This document shows, one piece after another, positions 8,569 to 17,086 of a stretch of 64,000 nucleotides of DNA. Source of the stretch: Flavobacterium sp. W4I14. GTDB taxonomy: Bacteria > Bacteroidota > Bacteroidia > Sphingobacteriales > Sphingobacteriaceae. Under the pieces are notes generated by a model. The model did not search any database, was not told where the DNA came from, and saw only the letters and a program-made list of their open reading frames with translations. The stretch lies in the NCBI GenBank assembly GCA_030817875.1, contig JAUSZU010000001.1, positions 248,001 to 312,000 on the forward strand. Reading direction: 5' to 3'. How positions within the stretch are numbered: the first letter of the stretch is position 1; the number at the start of each line of letters is the position of its first letter. The translations under genes and the position numbers were made by a program.

Positions 8569-9933
8569 CTAAAATTGTTCCTGCCTTTTAAAGTTAAAAG
8601 CTGTTGTTCCAATTAAGATTAAGGTTAGGATCGATATAGATAGCAAATTAACCCAAACTGAAGGCGTTTGCTGCGGACGATATTTTTCCAATTTATAGTC
8701 CTTAATATCTGTACTGTCTACTGCTTTATTCAGAAAGATGCCTGGATAAAAATGCAAACGGATCTGTTCATGATATTTTCTAACAGCCTGCTGGAAATCG
8801 AGGTGGGTATTAAGGTCCGATCCAGCCATATTGTTTATCCCCAATTGGGTTTGTATGGTAGGGAAGAAAAACGCAAGTATATTTGTAAATCGCTGTCTGG
8901 CGGCCAGTTTAGTCTCAATTGCGTGCCTGCTTGCTATTGCTTGGTCATCACCCATCTGCTGCATGGCATAATACCAGAACCAGCTAAAATTTTTCTCTTG
9001 TGGGAAGGGATATTGCTTCAATTCCGGATAATGTTCAAAAAATGGTTTCATCGTAACTTCTTTGGCCATATCCCATTTTTCGTGGTAACCCTCTCGTTGG
9101 TTAATTACATTCTGCAAAGCTTCTGGTACCGGGTACTTCCGGGTAAGAAAAAGGTTAAGTGATGCTGGAATTACAATGCAGATAAGTACCCAAATGGCAA
9201 CCAATGCCGATGCATTAAAGTTAGACGATTTTGCTAAAGAAATGATAAAAAATGAAACTGCAAACCAGAAGGCCAGATAAAAGATAATGAGTGTAGTTAT
9301 TGAAAAGAAAATGAAATCTACAGGCAAATGCAGATAAAGAATAGCTACAAATAATAGGAATAAAGCAACAGCAAAAATTACGGCTACCCTAACTAAAAAT
9401 TTTTGCCAGATTACCCGAAAAGACTGATTGGTCTGTGCGCTTAAAAGTGACCAAACCCCACTTTCTTTTTGTTCCGAAAGTAAGTTATAGCTAAAGGTAA
9501 TAATCACCAGGGGGAATAAAAAGATAAACACAAAACTCAGGTCCATGTTGCCCAAAAGCAGGCTTACCGGGTTATTAATATCTGTATCGTAAATCTGACC
9601 TTCTAAACCCAGCATGGTTACCGAAATTAAATAAGGGTTAATATCCCGCTGCCCATTAGCAAAGGCGACCCAGGCATTGGGTGCATTAGCCAATGAAAAT
9701 TTATTGTGGTAAAACAATAAGCCAATATCTTTACCAAAATGATCGATATTGCTGAGGGTGTTTTTCTTTTGTAAAATTGCTGCTTTTTCAATTACGGCCT
9801 GTTGATTGGCAATAAATGTTTTGCCGAAATATAAACCGGCAAAGCCTGTAATCAGCAGCACAATGATGCCTATCCATGAGGAGCTGTTTCTAAAAAACAG
9901 TTTAAATTCTAGGTTATATATACTTTTTTTCAT
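8569..9933 (-). CDS. ABC-2-type transporter permease, DUF3526-like (second permease)
   Basis: The product is 454 aa with about six membrane segments: one near residues 17-36, a cluster from about 130 to 262 (LSFVFIFLFPLVIITFSYNLL, LVAIWVLICIVIPASLNLF) and one at 430-447. A large extracytoplasmic loop of about 100 residues lies between the first two, and another polar region follows residue 265. The ERESG-like SEQKESGVWSLL motif after the second segment is typical of NosY/CcmB-like ABC-2 permeases. It is the last gene of the operon, 9 bp after its paralogue, and should form the membrane channel with it. ABC-2 systems usually export or extract; the substrate is unknown. Confidence 0.82.
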   Translation of the reverse strand: MKKSIYNLEFKLFFRNSSSWIGIIVLLITGFAGLYFGKTFIANQQAVIEKAAILQKKNTLSNIDHFGKDIGLLFYHNKFSLANAPNAWVAFANGQRDINPYLISVTMLGLEGQIYDTDINNPVSLLLGNMDLSFVFIFLFPLVIITFSYNLLSEQKESGVWSLLSAQTNQSFRVIWQKFLVRVAVIFAVALFLLFVAILYLHLPVDFIFFSITTLIIFYLAFWFAVSFFIISLAKSSNFNASALVAIWVLICIVIPASLNLFLTRKYPVPEALQNVINQREGYHEKWDMAKEVTMKPFFEHYPELKQYPFPQEKNFSWFWYYAMQQMGDDQAIASRHAIETKLAARQRFTNILAFFFPTIQTQLGINNMAGSDLNTHLDFQQAVRKYHEQIRLHFYPGIFLNKAVDSTDIKDYKLEKYRPQQTPSVWVNLLSISILTLILIGTTAFNFKRQEQF

Positions 9934-9942
9934 CCTTAATAG

Positions 9943-11388
9943 TTATATCGTTTTAATCCACCTGGTTGTGTATTGTAGCAGCATAACCGTTACCAATAAC
10001 CAACAGGTTAAAGCACTCAGTGCCAATAACTCATTTGTTATTACTGAACTTAATTTGCCAAAGTGGTAATTGAAATCAGGTTGCTCGGCCCAGTTTGCCT
10101 TACTAATGGCCAAAGGTTTTTCTTCTTCTCCTGGGGCAATGTTACTGATCTTATCAATCTGTAGTTTATTCATCTTTTGAGCCAGCTGATAGCGGTAGGC
10201 TTCTGCCTGGTTCTGAAAATCAACAAATGTGTCAAAATCAGAGGCTGTTATGGCCATCGAAATATGCTTGAGGGATAAGTAAGGGTTTACGAAACCTGCT
10301 ACCGTTGTAATGCTGTTCTGCTTTTCAAAAATTTTATTCAGTTCCTTTTGGTGGTTGCTGTAAATTTTTGAGGTTATTTTTTCGCCCTCAGCCATAATGT
10401 AACCACCATAGTTAAAAGGCAGTTTTTTTACATCGGTAACACCGTAAGTTTTGAGTAGTGAGTCTTTAATCGCAGCATAATGTGGGTCATCTGGATTATG
10501 GCTATCGCCCTGTTTATGGATGTCGGTAGCAATAGCATCTGCAAACGCTATTTTAGATGGCGAGGGGTAGATTTTTACGCCGATTGCCTGGGTAATCCTG
10601 GGCATAATGACCATAAAAAATATCCAGCAGGCCAATAGAGTAGTTAAGGCTGATTTAGAACTGCGTGCAAAAGCCGAGACCAAAACCGTAACAGCAGATA
10701 CAATGAAGAAATAGATCGCATAGCTAAATATCAATACCATTAAGCGCAAACTGGCATCAGTACTAATCTGCCAATGACTCAGCGAAGCCCATAACAAAAT
10801 GGTAAGCAGCATTAGGGGGATAAATATTGACAAACAAACACCAATTATGCCCAATGTTTTGCCCCAGAGGAGCTGTTTCCAGCTTACATTTTGACATAGC
10901 AGGATTTTTAATGTTCCCGATTCGCGCTCAGCCGAAATGCTGTTGTACCCTAAGAAGAAAATGAGAAGTGGTACCAGGAGTTGCAGTACCATGGCCACAC
11001 TAATTTCGCCGAAGCGCAACATTCCGTTAGAAAAACCTGCTTCGCTAAAATTCACTGTATTTTGTTTATGTGCTTCTAAAAAGATCGATACACCTGCAAA
11101 ACTTTCTATCCCAAAATCGAAGAAACTCAGTTCATGTTTCTCGCGAAAGGCGAGGTAACCATAGTGCGCCATCCGGTGCGGGTGTTTATCTGGTTTGGCC
11201 AGCCATTGTGCCCTAACCAATTCTTTATAGTGCAGGCGCTGATTGTTTTGTGTTTTAAAATTCTGCCAGCCCACATAAGTGGCCAAACCAAGCGACAAAC
11301 CTAATAAAAGGGTTAAGGCTAAGGTGGCTCTGTTGTTAAGGGCGGTTTTAAAAGTTTGTTTAGCTATAGTGCTTATTCTATTTGGCAT
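9943..11388 (-). CDS. ABC-2-type transporter permease, DUF3526-like (first permease)
   Basis: The product is 481 aa and paralogous in layout to the following gene. It has a TM segment at residues about 23-40, an external domain, then a membrane block (VAMVLQLLVPLLIFFLGYNSIS, the cytoplasmic ERESGTLKILLCQ loop, and segments near 180-275), another external domain of about 160 residues and a final segment near 455-472. Its ATG shares a base with the stop of the TonB receptor (TAATG), so the two are coupled. It is predicted to pair with the ATPase at 13909-14605. The link with a siderophore-type receptor suggests metal or metallophore handling, which is inference. Confidence 0.82.
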   Translation of the reverse strand: MPNRISTIAKQTFKTALNNRATLALTLLLGLSLGLATYVGWQNFKTQNNQRLHYKELVRAQWLAKPDKHPHRMAHYGYLAFREKHELSFFDFGIESFAGVSIFLEAHKQNTVNFSEAGFSNGMLRFGEISVAMVLQLLVPLLIFFLGYNSISAERESGTLKILLCQNVSWKQLLWGKTLGIIGVCLSIFIPLMLLTILLWASLSHWQISTDASLRLMVLIFSYAIYFFIVSAVTVLVSAFARSSKSALTTLLACWIFFMVIMPRITQAIGVKIYPSPSKIAFADAIATDIHKQGDSHNPDDPHYAAIKDSLLKTYGVTDVKKLPFNYGGYIMAEGEKITSKIYSNHQKELNKIFEKQNSITTVAGFVNPYLSLKHISMAITASDFDTFVDFQNQAEAYRYQLAQKMNKLQIDKISNIAPGEEEKPLAISKANWAEQPDFNYHFGKLSSVITNELLALSALTCWLLVTVMLLQYTTRWIKTI

Positions 11389-13895
11389 TATATTCTATAG
11401 GTTACGTTAAACATTACATTTCTTGGTGTACCGGGGAAAAGGCGTAGATAGTTTTGTGCGCCAACCCAATAGGTTTTATTTAAAATGTTATTCATATTTA
11501 CAGCCAGTTGCACTTTGGAACCAGCAGGCGAATAATAAAGCGCAGCATCTAACAGGGTATAAGCAGGCAGTACAAAATCTCTGATGTACAACGGAAGTTT
11601 AGTGCCACTATACTGTAAACCTGCTCCAAAACCTATTCCCTTTAGCTTAAGGGTTTCGAAGTTGTAGCGTGTCCATAAGCTGGCACTGTGTTTTGGCGTG
11701 TTCTGCACCCTTTGACCAATTAAATCAGGATTAAAATCATCCTTAACAATGGCATCTACATAACTATAACCAGCATTAAACTGCCAGTTAGACCTGATAA
11801 AGCCAGAAGCTTCCAATTCGACACCACGGCTGCGTTGGGCACCGCGTTCTATCAGGCGATTTACATCCAATGGATCATTTGCATTCATCAATAGGTTTTT
11901 CTGGTTGATTTCGAATACCGAAATATTCAGCATCAGGTTTTTATTAAGCCACTCAGATTTTGCACCAATCTCTTTTAAATCACTTTCTAAAGGTTTAAAA
12001 TTGGTGCCTGCAGGTGGTGGAACAATAACCAGGGTTGAGGTATTGCCTTGCGGCTGGTACCCCTGTAAATAGGTTGCGTAAAGGTTAATGTTTGCGTTTA
12101 TGGCATAGGTAATTCCGGCCCTTGGCAAAAGCTTATGCTGATAAATTTTCTTTTCGGTAGCCAATTTGTAATTGCTGTAATCTTCGTACCACTCTTGTCG
12201 TAAACCCAATGTTAAGGTAAGCTGATGGTATTTGATCTGATCCTGTAGGTACACTGCATTAATCAAATTATATGCAGCCGGAATTTCTGTTTTGGTAAAA
12301 ACGTAATCGCTTAAATTTTTAATGGTATAGGTTGGGTTGGACAGGTTAAAGTGCTCTACATTGGGCACGGGTGCATTTATACCATTTATTGCCTTAAATA
12401 AATAGAGGTCCTTTTTTGTGGGATCGTATCTTGCTGCGATGGTTCCATCTTTTAAACGGTAGCCCTGAGCCGAGTTTTCGCCACCGCCCCGCAGTTTCTG
12501 GGTATTTATTCTATCGTACCCGATTACCAGCTTGTGGCTTAAGCTAAAAGTATTGGTGTTTATACTGAAATAGGTGCTTAGATTGTCGGTTCGCCATTTT
12601 TGCTGACGCTGAACGGCACGCATAGCCGCTAATGTTGGGATAGGTTGATTGTTTTCATCAACGCCAAAAGCATTGGTAGTTCTATGTTCTAAAAGATCCT
12701 CGCTCCAGTTTTGCTTCATATAAGCCACATTAAATACAATATCCTTCGTAAGGCTATGCGAAAAATTGGTCATCAACATTAAATCCTGGCTGTTAAAGCG
12801 GTCGTTACTGGCACCCATATTGAAACTGATCGGTGTACTTTTTAGATCTGTTTTACCAGCAATTGCACCAAAAATAGCTTGTCCACGGTCTAACCTCGAA
12901 TTGCTGTTGTTCATTACCACTTCTACATTTAAGCTGGTTCGATCGTTCGGGATGTACGAAAAGGAAGGGGCAATCAGGTAACCCTTTCTGTATTGCAGGT
13001 CTCTGAAACTTTTACTGTCTTCATAACCTACATTAAGCCGGTAAAGCAGCGTTTTATCCGCATTTAAAGGACCTGTAAAATCTAAAGCGCCTCTAATGGT
13101 GCTGAAACTTCCGGCCGAGAGACTGATCTCTTTGCGGTCTTCAGGCAGTGGCTTTTTTGTTACCAGATTAATGCTTCCCCCTGGGTCTACACTCGAAAAT
13201 GTAGCACTTGCCGGACCTTTTATTACCTCTATCCGCTCCAGATTATTGGTTAAAGGCTGGTTAAAATAATATTGGCGGGTACGCATGCCGTTAATTATAG
13301 CACCCTCTTCGTTTTGGTTAATTCCTCTGATCGAAAATTGGTTGTAATAACTGCTTTGCGATACGCTGGTTACATTTTTAACCGCATCGGCCAGTACAGC
13401 CGCCTGCCTGTCGGCAATTAATTCTTTCGAAACCGAAGAAATGGCCTGTGGAATGTCCTTGTTCAAAGTAGCCGTTTTGGTGGCCGAAAAAGAGTAGTTG
13501 CCATAGTACTTTTTGCCATTGGTACCTACCACTTCAACGGTCTGCAATTCTTCGTTGGCGCTTTGCAGCACAATTGCATCCAGTTTTAAATCACCAATGC
13601 CATTAACGGAGTAAATGCGATTAAAAGTGCTGTAGCCTATAGCGCTAATGGTGATGGCATAATTGGCCATTTGAGGTAAAACAACTGAAAAATTGCCGAG
13701 CGAATCGCTGCTGGTATTCAGTTGATCTTTCCCATTCTTAAATTTAATAGTGGCTTTTTGGATAGCTTGGTTTTGGGTATCGATCACTTTTCCACTCGCC
13801 TTAATCTGAGCAAAAGTGAGCAGGCTAAATGTGCTGAAGAGCAATAGCAAACAGATTGCACGGAAAATAAAAAGACCTTTATATATTGGGTACAT
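11388..13895 (-). CDS. TonB-dependent siderophore-type receptor
   Basis: The product is 835 aa. It has a signal peptide (to FAQ, about residue 30), then a CarboxypepD_reg-like domain (about 31-110), then a plug with ferric-siderophore-receptor hallmarks: TATLNKDIPQAISSVSKELI, SVSQSSYYNQFSIRGINQN and IEVIKGPASATFSSVDPGG followed by SINLVTKKPL. The barrel ends with the aromatic C-terminus NVMFNVTYRI expected for BAM-dependent insertion. It resembles FhuE/FpvA-like receptors, but without an STN domain. It lies between an ABC ATPase and two ABC-2 permeases rather than FecCD-type importers, which is unusual for siderophore uptake, so copper or another metal complex is a fair alternative ligand. 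Confidence 0.9.
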   Translation of the reverse strand: MYPIYKGLFIFRAICLLLLFSTFSLLTFAQIKASGKVIDTQNQAIQKATIKFKNGKDQLNTSSDSLGNFSVVLPQMANYAITISAIGYSTFNRIYSVNGIGDLKLDAIVLQSANEELQTVEVVGTNGKKYYGNYSFSATKTATLNKDIPQAISSVSKELIADRQAAVLADAVKNVTSVSQSSYYNQFSIRGINQNEEGAIINGMRTRQYYFNQPLTNNLERIEVIKGPASATFSSVDPGGSINLVTKKPLPEDRKEISLSAGSFSTIRGALDFTGPLNADKTLLYRLNVGYEDSKSFRDLQYRKGYLIAPSFSYIPNDRTSLNVEVVMNNSNSRLDRGQAIFGAIAGKTDLKSTPISFNMGASNDRFNSQDLMLMTNFSHSLTKDIVFNVAYMKQNWSEDLLEHRTTNAFGVDENNQPIPTLAAMRAVQRQQKWRTDNLSTYFSINTNTFSLSHKLVIGYDRINTQKLRGGGENSAQGYRLKDGTIAARYDPTKKDLYLFKAINGINAPVPNVEHFNLSNPTYTIKNLSDYVFTKTEIPAAYNLINAVYLQDQIKYHQLTLTLGLRQEWYEDYSNYKLATEKKIYQHKLLPRAGITYAINANINLYATYLQGYQPQGNTSTLVIVPPPAGTNFKPLESDLKEIGAKSEWLNKNLMLNISVFEINQKNLLMNANDPLDVNRLIERGAQRSRGVELEASGFIRSNWQFNAGYSYVDAIVKDDFNPDLIGQRVQNTPKHSASLWTRYNFETLKLKGIGFGAGLQYSGTKLPLYIRDFVLPAYTLLDAALYYSPAGSKVQLAVNMNNILNKTYWVGAQNYLRLFPGTPRNVMFNVTYRI

Positions 13896-13908
13896 GAAAT
13901 GGATTTTT

Positions 13909-14605
13909 TTAAATAGTTTGTAAGTATAATTCTTGAAGATCGGCCGCAGTGATGTCGCTGGCTTTAAGTGTATGGATCAATTCGCCTTGTTTCATAATGC
14001 CAATGTGCGAACCTACATTTACCGCATTAAAAATATCGTGCGTGGCCATCAGAATTGATTTCCCCTCGGTAGCTAATTGTTTAACCAGTTGGGTAAATTC
14101 TGCGGTAGCTTTTGGATCTAATCCACTGGTAGGCTCGTCCATTAAAATAATCTTTGCGTTTTTGGCCAGTGCAATAGCGATACCCACTTTTTGGCGCATG
14201 CCTTTACTAAAACCCGATAAATGTTTGTGGTGGGCAGCTTCCTGTAAACCGCATTGATTTAAAAATGCAATCAGGCTTGAAGTATCATAATTAAAACCTG
14301 CCAGTTTAGAAAAATAATCGAGGTTTTCGATCGCCGAAAGATTGCTGTAAAGCATAACCACCTCTGGAATGTAGGCCAGGTGTTTCCGTCGTTCGTCATC
14401 GTGCGCAGAGATTTCTTCGTTGTCGATTAAGATTTTTCCACTACTTGGCTCAATAAAACCTAAAAATAAATTGATGGTAGTGGTTTTTCCGGCACCGTTT
14501 TTGGCCCAGCAGGCAAAATACTTCACCAGGATTAACGGTTAAATTAAGCTGATTTAAGGCCTGATAAGATTGATAATTTTTGGATAATGAAATGGCTTGA
14601 AGCAT
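13909..14605 (-). pseudogene. ABC transporter ATP-binding protein, disrupted by a +1 frameshift at 14498-14502
   Basis: The upstream part, read from the ATG at 14603-14605, gives MLQAISLSKNYQSYQALN and then GEVFCLLGQ. The frame then breaks just before Walker A, and the next frame continues NGAGKTTTINLFLGF. The signature LSGFSKGMRQK, Walker B IILMDEPTSGLDP and the switch His in ATHD all follow. Removing one base from the five-T run at 14498-14502 restores CLLGQNGAGKT exactly. A single such change in a homopolymer may be a sequencing error and the gene intact. If real, the downstream piece alone lacks the first strands of the fold and should be inactive. It is NosF/CcmA-like and serves the two permeases downstream. 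Confidence 0.85.
14498..14502. other. Frameshift site in the ABC ATPase (T5 homopolymer)
   Basis: Five T residues on the plus strand (A5 in the coding strand) stand where four would keep the Walker A frame. This is the first of three comparable homopolymer breaks in the window. Confidence 0.8.
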
Positions 14606-14691
14606 AATAAAATATTGGCGCATACCAAACAGGCATGTGCGTTAAACAGAGTGAATTTTAAGGTTGTTAAAAGAAACTTCTTGAATGAAGA

Positions 14692-15057
14692 TTAAGCCAT
14701 TAGGCTTGGTGGGCCTTTATTGGCGCAACATAAGATGTAAGCAACAGGGTGCCTCATGAGGTAAACGCAAGGTTCAATTGTCGGTTTAACTACATGTAAA
14801 GCAGAGGCAATAGGAGCAGGAAGATCGAAAAAGTGCGATCGGTGTTTCAATACCTCGCACAATTTACATTTTAGCTTTGCGGAACTCAATTGTTTCAATG
14901 GATACACCTGACAACTTTGCTTGCTGTAACCGGTTTTTTCGGCATCATGATGGTGAAGGCTTTCTATCAGTGTTGCATTAAGAAATATCGCCAATAGCAA
15001 TACCGCCCATATACGGGCAAAAATTTCTTTGCGATATGTATAGACTGAATATTTCAA
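14692..15057 (-). CDS. Small membrane-anchored Cys/His-rich protein, putative metal-binding
   Basis: I do not recognise the family. The product is 121 aa with an N-terminal membrane segment (residues about 13-30, IWAVLLLAIFLNATLIE) followed at once by SLHHHD, then CQVY, CKLCEVLKHRSHFFD and a late CC pair: eleven or so possible metal ligands on the outer face. DUF2946-type proteins next to TonB-dependent copper receptors have a comparable plan, but that is analogy only. The only in-frame start is TTG at 15057, and a textbook promoter ends six bases before it, so the mRNA may be nearly leaderless. It heads the operon with the ABC ATPase and TonB receptor, so metal sensing or relay is a reasonable guess. 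Confidence 0.65.
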   Translation of the reverse strand: MKYSVYTYRKEIFARIWAVLLLAIFLNATLIESLHHHDAEKTGYSKQSCQVYPLKQLSSAKLKCKLCEVLKHRSHFFDLPAPIASALHVVKPTIEPCVYLMRHPVAYILCCANKGPPSLMA

Positions 15058-15062
15058 TGCAA

Positions 15063-15092
15063 CAAAGTTACATTTAAAAAATTATAAATCAA
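15063..15092 (-). promoter_or_regulatory. Consensus Bacteroidota promoter of the metal/ABC operon
   Basis: On the minus strand TTG (15092-15090) is followed after exactly 19 bp by TAACTTTG (15070-15063). This is a full match to the primary sigma pattern TTG-N19-TAnnTTTG. The predicted start site falls at about 15057-15059, on or next to the TTG start codon. Confidence 0.75.
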
Positions 15093-15637
15093 GTATTGTG
15101 TTATTTGGTTAATTGCGGAATCGGTTAGCTTTATGTCGACTGCGGACTAAAACATTATTTGTCCTTCGACTCTACTATTGTTGATGTTGTTTTGTAATTA
15201 TTTAAATATGAGTATTTTATGTTGATTTTGTATTTCCGCCTAACTAGGCCGTAGCACCGTATCCCCGTTCTACTTAAATCCGGCCTAACAAATTTTTCGG
15301 ACTGCACTGCCCAAGCCAATCTACTGGCTTCGAAAGAAAAATTTTCAGCCGGTGTTTTTTTTTCTTTTTGACATCAAAAAGAAAAAAGCCCGTCCGGCTA
15401 GGGCTAATAAAACACCCCGTCCTACGGACACCCCTCTGAAAGAGGGGAATAGCATATTGTACAGGACCAATAATTAAATGTCAATTATCTTGATTTTTTA
15501 TACAGTAAATTAAGCCTTAGGATGACATTTCGATTTGGGAATCAGCGTATATATCAATCGTTAATCGACTTTGGACTCCCAACTCTAGACTTCGGACTCC
15601 CAACTAACCCCAGTAATTCTTACCTTTATTTCAAGCT
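15093..15637. other. 545-bp intergenic region with a dispersed repeat
   Basis: There is no credible gene. It contains the dispersed repeat at 15231-15450 and, nearer the crp-like gene, low-complexity copies of GGACTCCCAACT (about 15560-15606). Similar strings occur at 19740-19790. Promoter elements for the plus-strand regulator were not clear. Confidence 0.6.
15231..15450. repeat. Dispersed repeat, family D, copy 1 (about 220 bp)
   Basis: The blocks ggccgtagcaccgtatcccc, gttctacttaaatc, ggcctaacaaatttt, tgaaaattttcagccg-like DNA and caccccgtcctacggacac with the hairpin cccctctGAAagagggg recur in reverse order and orientation at 51033-51305. Both copies keep a short reading frame with KPVRLG and HPVLRTPL, but neither has a plausible start or full domain. 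It is probably a small non-autonomous mobile or extragenic repeat. Confidence 0.75.
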
Positions 15638-16216
15638 ATGGATCCTAAAGAAACACTAAAAGCGCATATTTTAAAAACCGCTACTTTAACCGACAAAGAG
15701 TTCGATTATTTATTTTCCCATTTCAAGCTAAAGTCTTTTAAAAAAGGACAGGCCATCATTAGCGAGGGAGATAAGGTAGATCATGAATATTTTGTAATCT
15801 CGGGCTGTTTAAAAGCTTTTTTTATCAACGATGAAATCAAGATGTATATCCTGCAGTTTGCGATGCCTACCTGGTGGACTTCAGATTATGGCGCCCTATA
15901 CAACCACACCCGTGCAACCATAAGTGTAGATTGCATTAGCGATGCAGAAGTATTATGTCTTTCTAACGATGACCGCGAAAAAATCTGCAGTGAAATACAT
16001 CAGGCTGAACATTTTTTCCGGTGGAGAACAAACAGGGGCTATCTGGCCTCGCAAAAAAGGTTATTATCTTTTATGAATAACGATACCAAAGCCCGTTACG
16101 AAGAACTTTTGGCCATGTACCCGCAATTGTATAATCTCGTGCCCAAACATTTAATTGCAGCCTATTTGGGTGTTTCCAGAGAAACCCTGAGCAGACTTTA
16201 CAACGCACAAAAATAA
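15638..16216 (+). CDS. Crp/Fnr-family transcriptional regulator
   Basis: The product is 192 aa: an N-terminal cyclic-nucleotide-binding-like beta-barrel (residues about 25-115, KKGQAIISEGDKVDHEYFVISG), a dimerisation helix, and a C-terminal winged HTH (about 145-190, VPKHLIAAYLGVSRETLSRLY). The recognition helix SRETLSRL keeps the R-E-x-x-x-R pattern with which E. coli CRP reads GTGA half-sites. An N-terminal FNR-type iron-sulphur cysteine cluster is absent, so the signal is not obviously oxygen. It is encoded just before the YceI operon. The TGTGA-N6-TCACC palindrome between them is a matching operator, so it probably controls that operon. Confidence 0.92.
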   Translation: MDPKETLKAHILKTATLTDKEFDYLFSHFKLKSFKKGQAIISEGDKVDHEYFVISGCLKAFFINDEIKMYILQFAMPTWWTSDYGALYNHTRATISVDCISDAEVLCLSNDDREKICSEIHQAEHFFRWRTNRGYLASQKRLLSFMNNDTKARYEELLAMYPQLYNLVPKHLIAAYLGVSRETLSRLYNAQK

Positions 16217-16227
16217 CGTTTGCAGAA

Positions 16228-16243
16228 TGTGATGTACATCACC
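16228..16243. promoter_or_regulatory. CRP/FNR-like operator upstream of the YceI operon
   Basis: The sequence TGTGATGTACATCACC contains a perfect 14-bp palindrome GTGATGTACATCAC (16229-16242) and fits the CRP consensus TGTGA-N6-TCACA at nine of ten positions. It is centred about 43 bp upstream of the start site expected from a TTACTTTG -7 box at 16266-16273. No -33 element is seen, which suits activation by the regulator encoded 12 bp upstream. Confidence 0.75.
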
Positions 16244-16309
16244 TAAGTCCTGTAAAAATCCTCCTTTACTTTGTGTTGTCAAATCACTAACGATTGATAA
16301 AACAAAGAA

Positions 16310-16846
16310 ATGGAAACTACAAAATTTGAAATTGTAAGCGCTCAAAGCAACATCAACTGGACTGGTAAAAAAGTAACCGGCGCACACAACGGAACCATCA
16401 CGATTAAATCAGGTTCAATAGTTTTAAACGATGGTAAACTCAGCAACGGGGACTTTATTATCGATACCACCTCTATTGTAATTTTGGATGTTACTGACCC
16501 CGCAACCAATGCACAGTTCGCCGGACATTTATTCTCTGAAGATTTTTTCGCAACCGATCAATTCCCTGAAGCCACATTTGTCATTACAGCTGTTGATCAA
16601 ACCAATGAAGATCATACAGTAATTACTGGCGATTTAACCATTAAAGGCATTACACATGCGGTAATTTTTGCGGCAGAGGTTGTGGTTAATGGCAATGCGT
16701 TAACAGCTTCTGGTAAAATCTTTATCGACCGTACCAAGTACAACATGAAATTCAGATCAGGTAACTTTTTCACCAACCTTGGCGATAACCTGATCTACAA
16801 TGAATTTGAGCTTGATGTAAAATTAACCGCATCATTAACTATTTAA
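16310..16846 (+). CDS. YceI-family lipid-binding-like protein
   Basis: The product is 178 aa and spans a complete YceI domain: the N-terminal strand FEIVSAQSNINWTGKKV, the central GDLTIKGITHAVIFAAEV and the end KFRSGNFFTNLGDNLIYNEFELDVKL. YceI proteins form a lipocalin-like barrel that binds polyisoprenoids or fatty amides. Most have a signal peptide, but this one starts METTKFEI and looks cytoplasmic. It is the first gene of a plus-strand run reaching 19349, with a 10-bp gap to the tautomerase gene, and is probably under the CRP-like operator. Its role is unknown; stress-related operons often carry it. Confidence 0.92.
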   Translation: METTKFEIVSAQSNINWTGKKVTGAHNGTITIKSGSIVLNDGKLSNGDFIIDTTSIVILDVTDPATNAQFAGHLFSEDFFATDQFPEATFVITAVDQTNEDHTVITGDLTIKGITHAVIFAAEVVVNGNALTASGKIFIDRTKYNMKFRSGNFFTNLGDNLIYNEFELDVKLTASLTI

Positions 16847-16856
16847 TCGAACAGCC

Positions 16857-17075
16857 ATGCCATACGTAAAAATAGAAGTAACCCGCGAAGGTGTTACACG
16901 CGAACAAAAACAAACCTTAATTAGTGGAATAACCAAACTGATTACCGAAGTATTGGATAAAGATCCAAAGCTTACGCATGTAGTAATTCAAGAGATCGAA
17001 TTAGATGATTGGGGCTATGCAGGCGAGCAGGTATCGGTATTGCGCGAAAAAGGGATAACAGCAAACAATAAATAA
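16857..17075 (+). CDS. 4-oxalocrotonate tautomerase-family protein
   Basis: The product is 72 aa, the typical short tautomerase subunit. It begins Met-Pro, so Met removal would leave the catalytic N-terminal proline. An alpha-beta unit follows (YVKIEVTREGVTREQKQTLI and THVVIQEIELDDWGYAGEQV). Family members act as keto-enol tautomerases, dehalogenases or decarboxylases on small oxo-acids. The 10- and 11-bp gaps to its neighbours place it in the YceI-SDR-NMO operon. The substrate is unknown. Confidence 0.9.
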   Translation: MPYVKIEVTREGVTREQKQTLISGITKLITEVLDKDPKLTHVVIQEIELDDWGYAGEQVSVLREKGITANNK

Positions 17076-17086
17076 CCATTAAAAAT

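Noticed and set aside
8668..9162. 164-codon plus-strand open frame opposite the ABC permease
   Set aside because: It is antisense to a gene with clear membrane segments, with no promoter or domain of its own.
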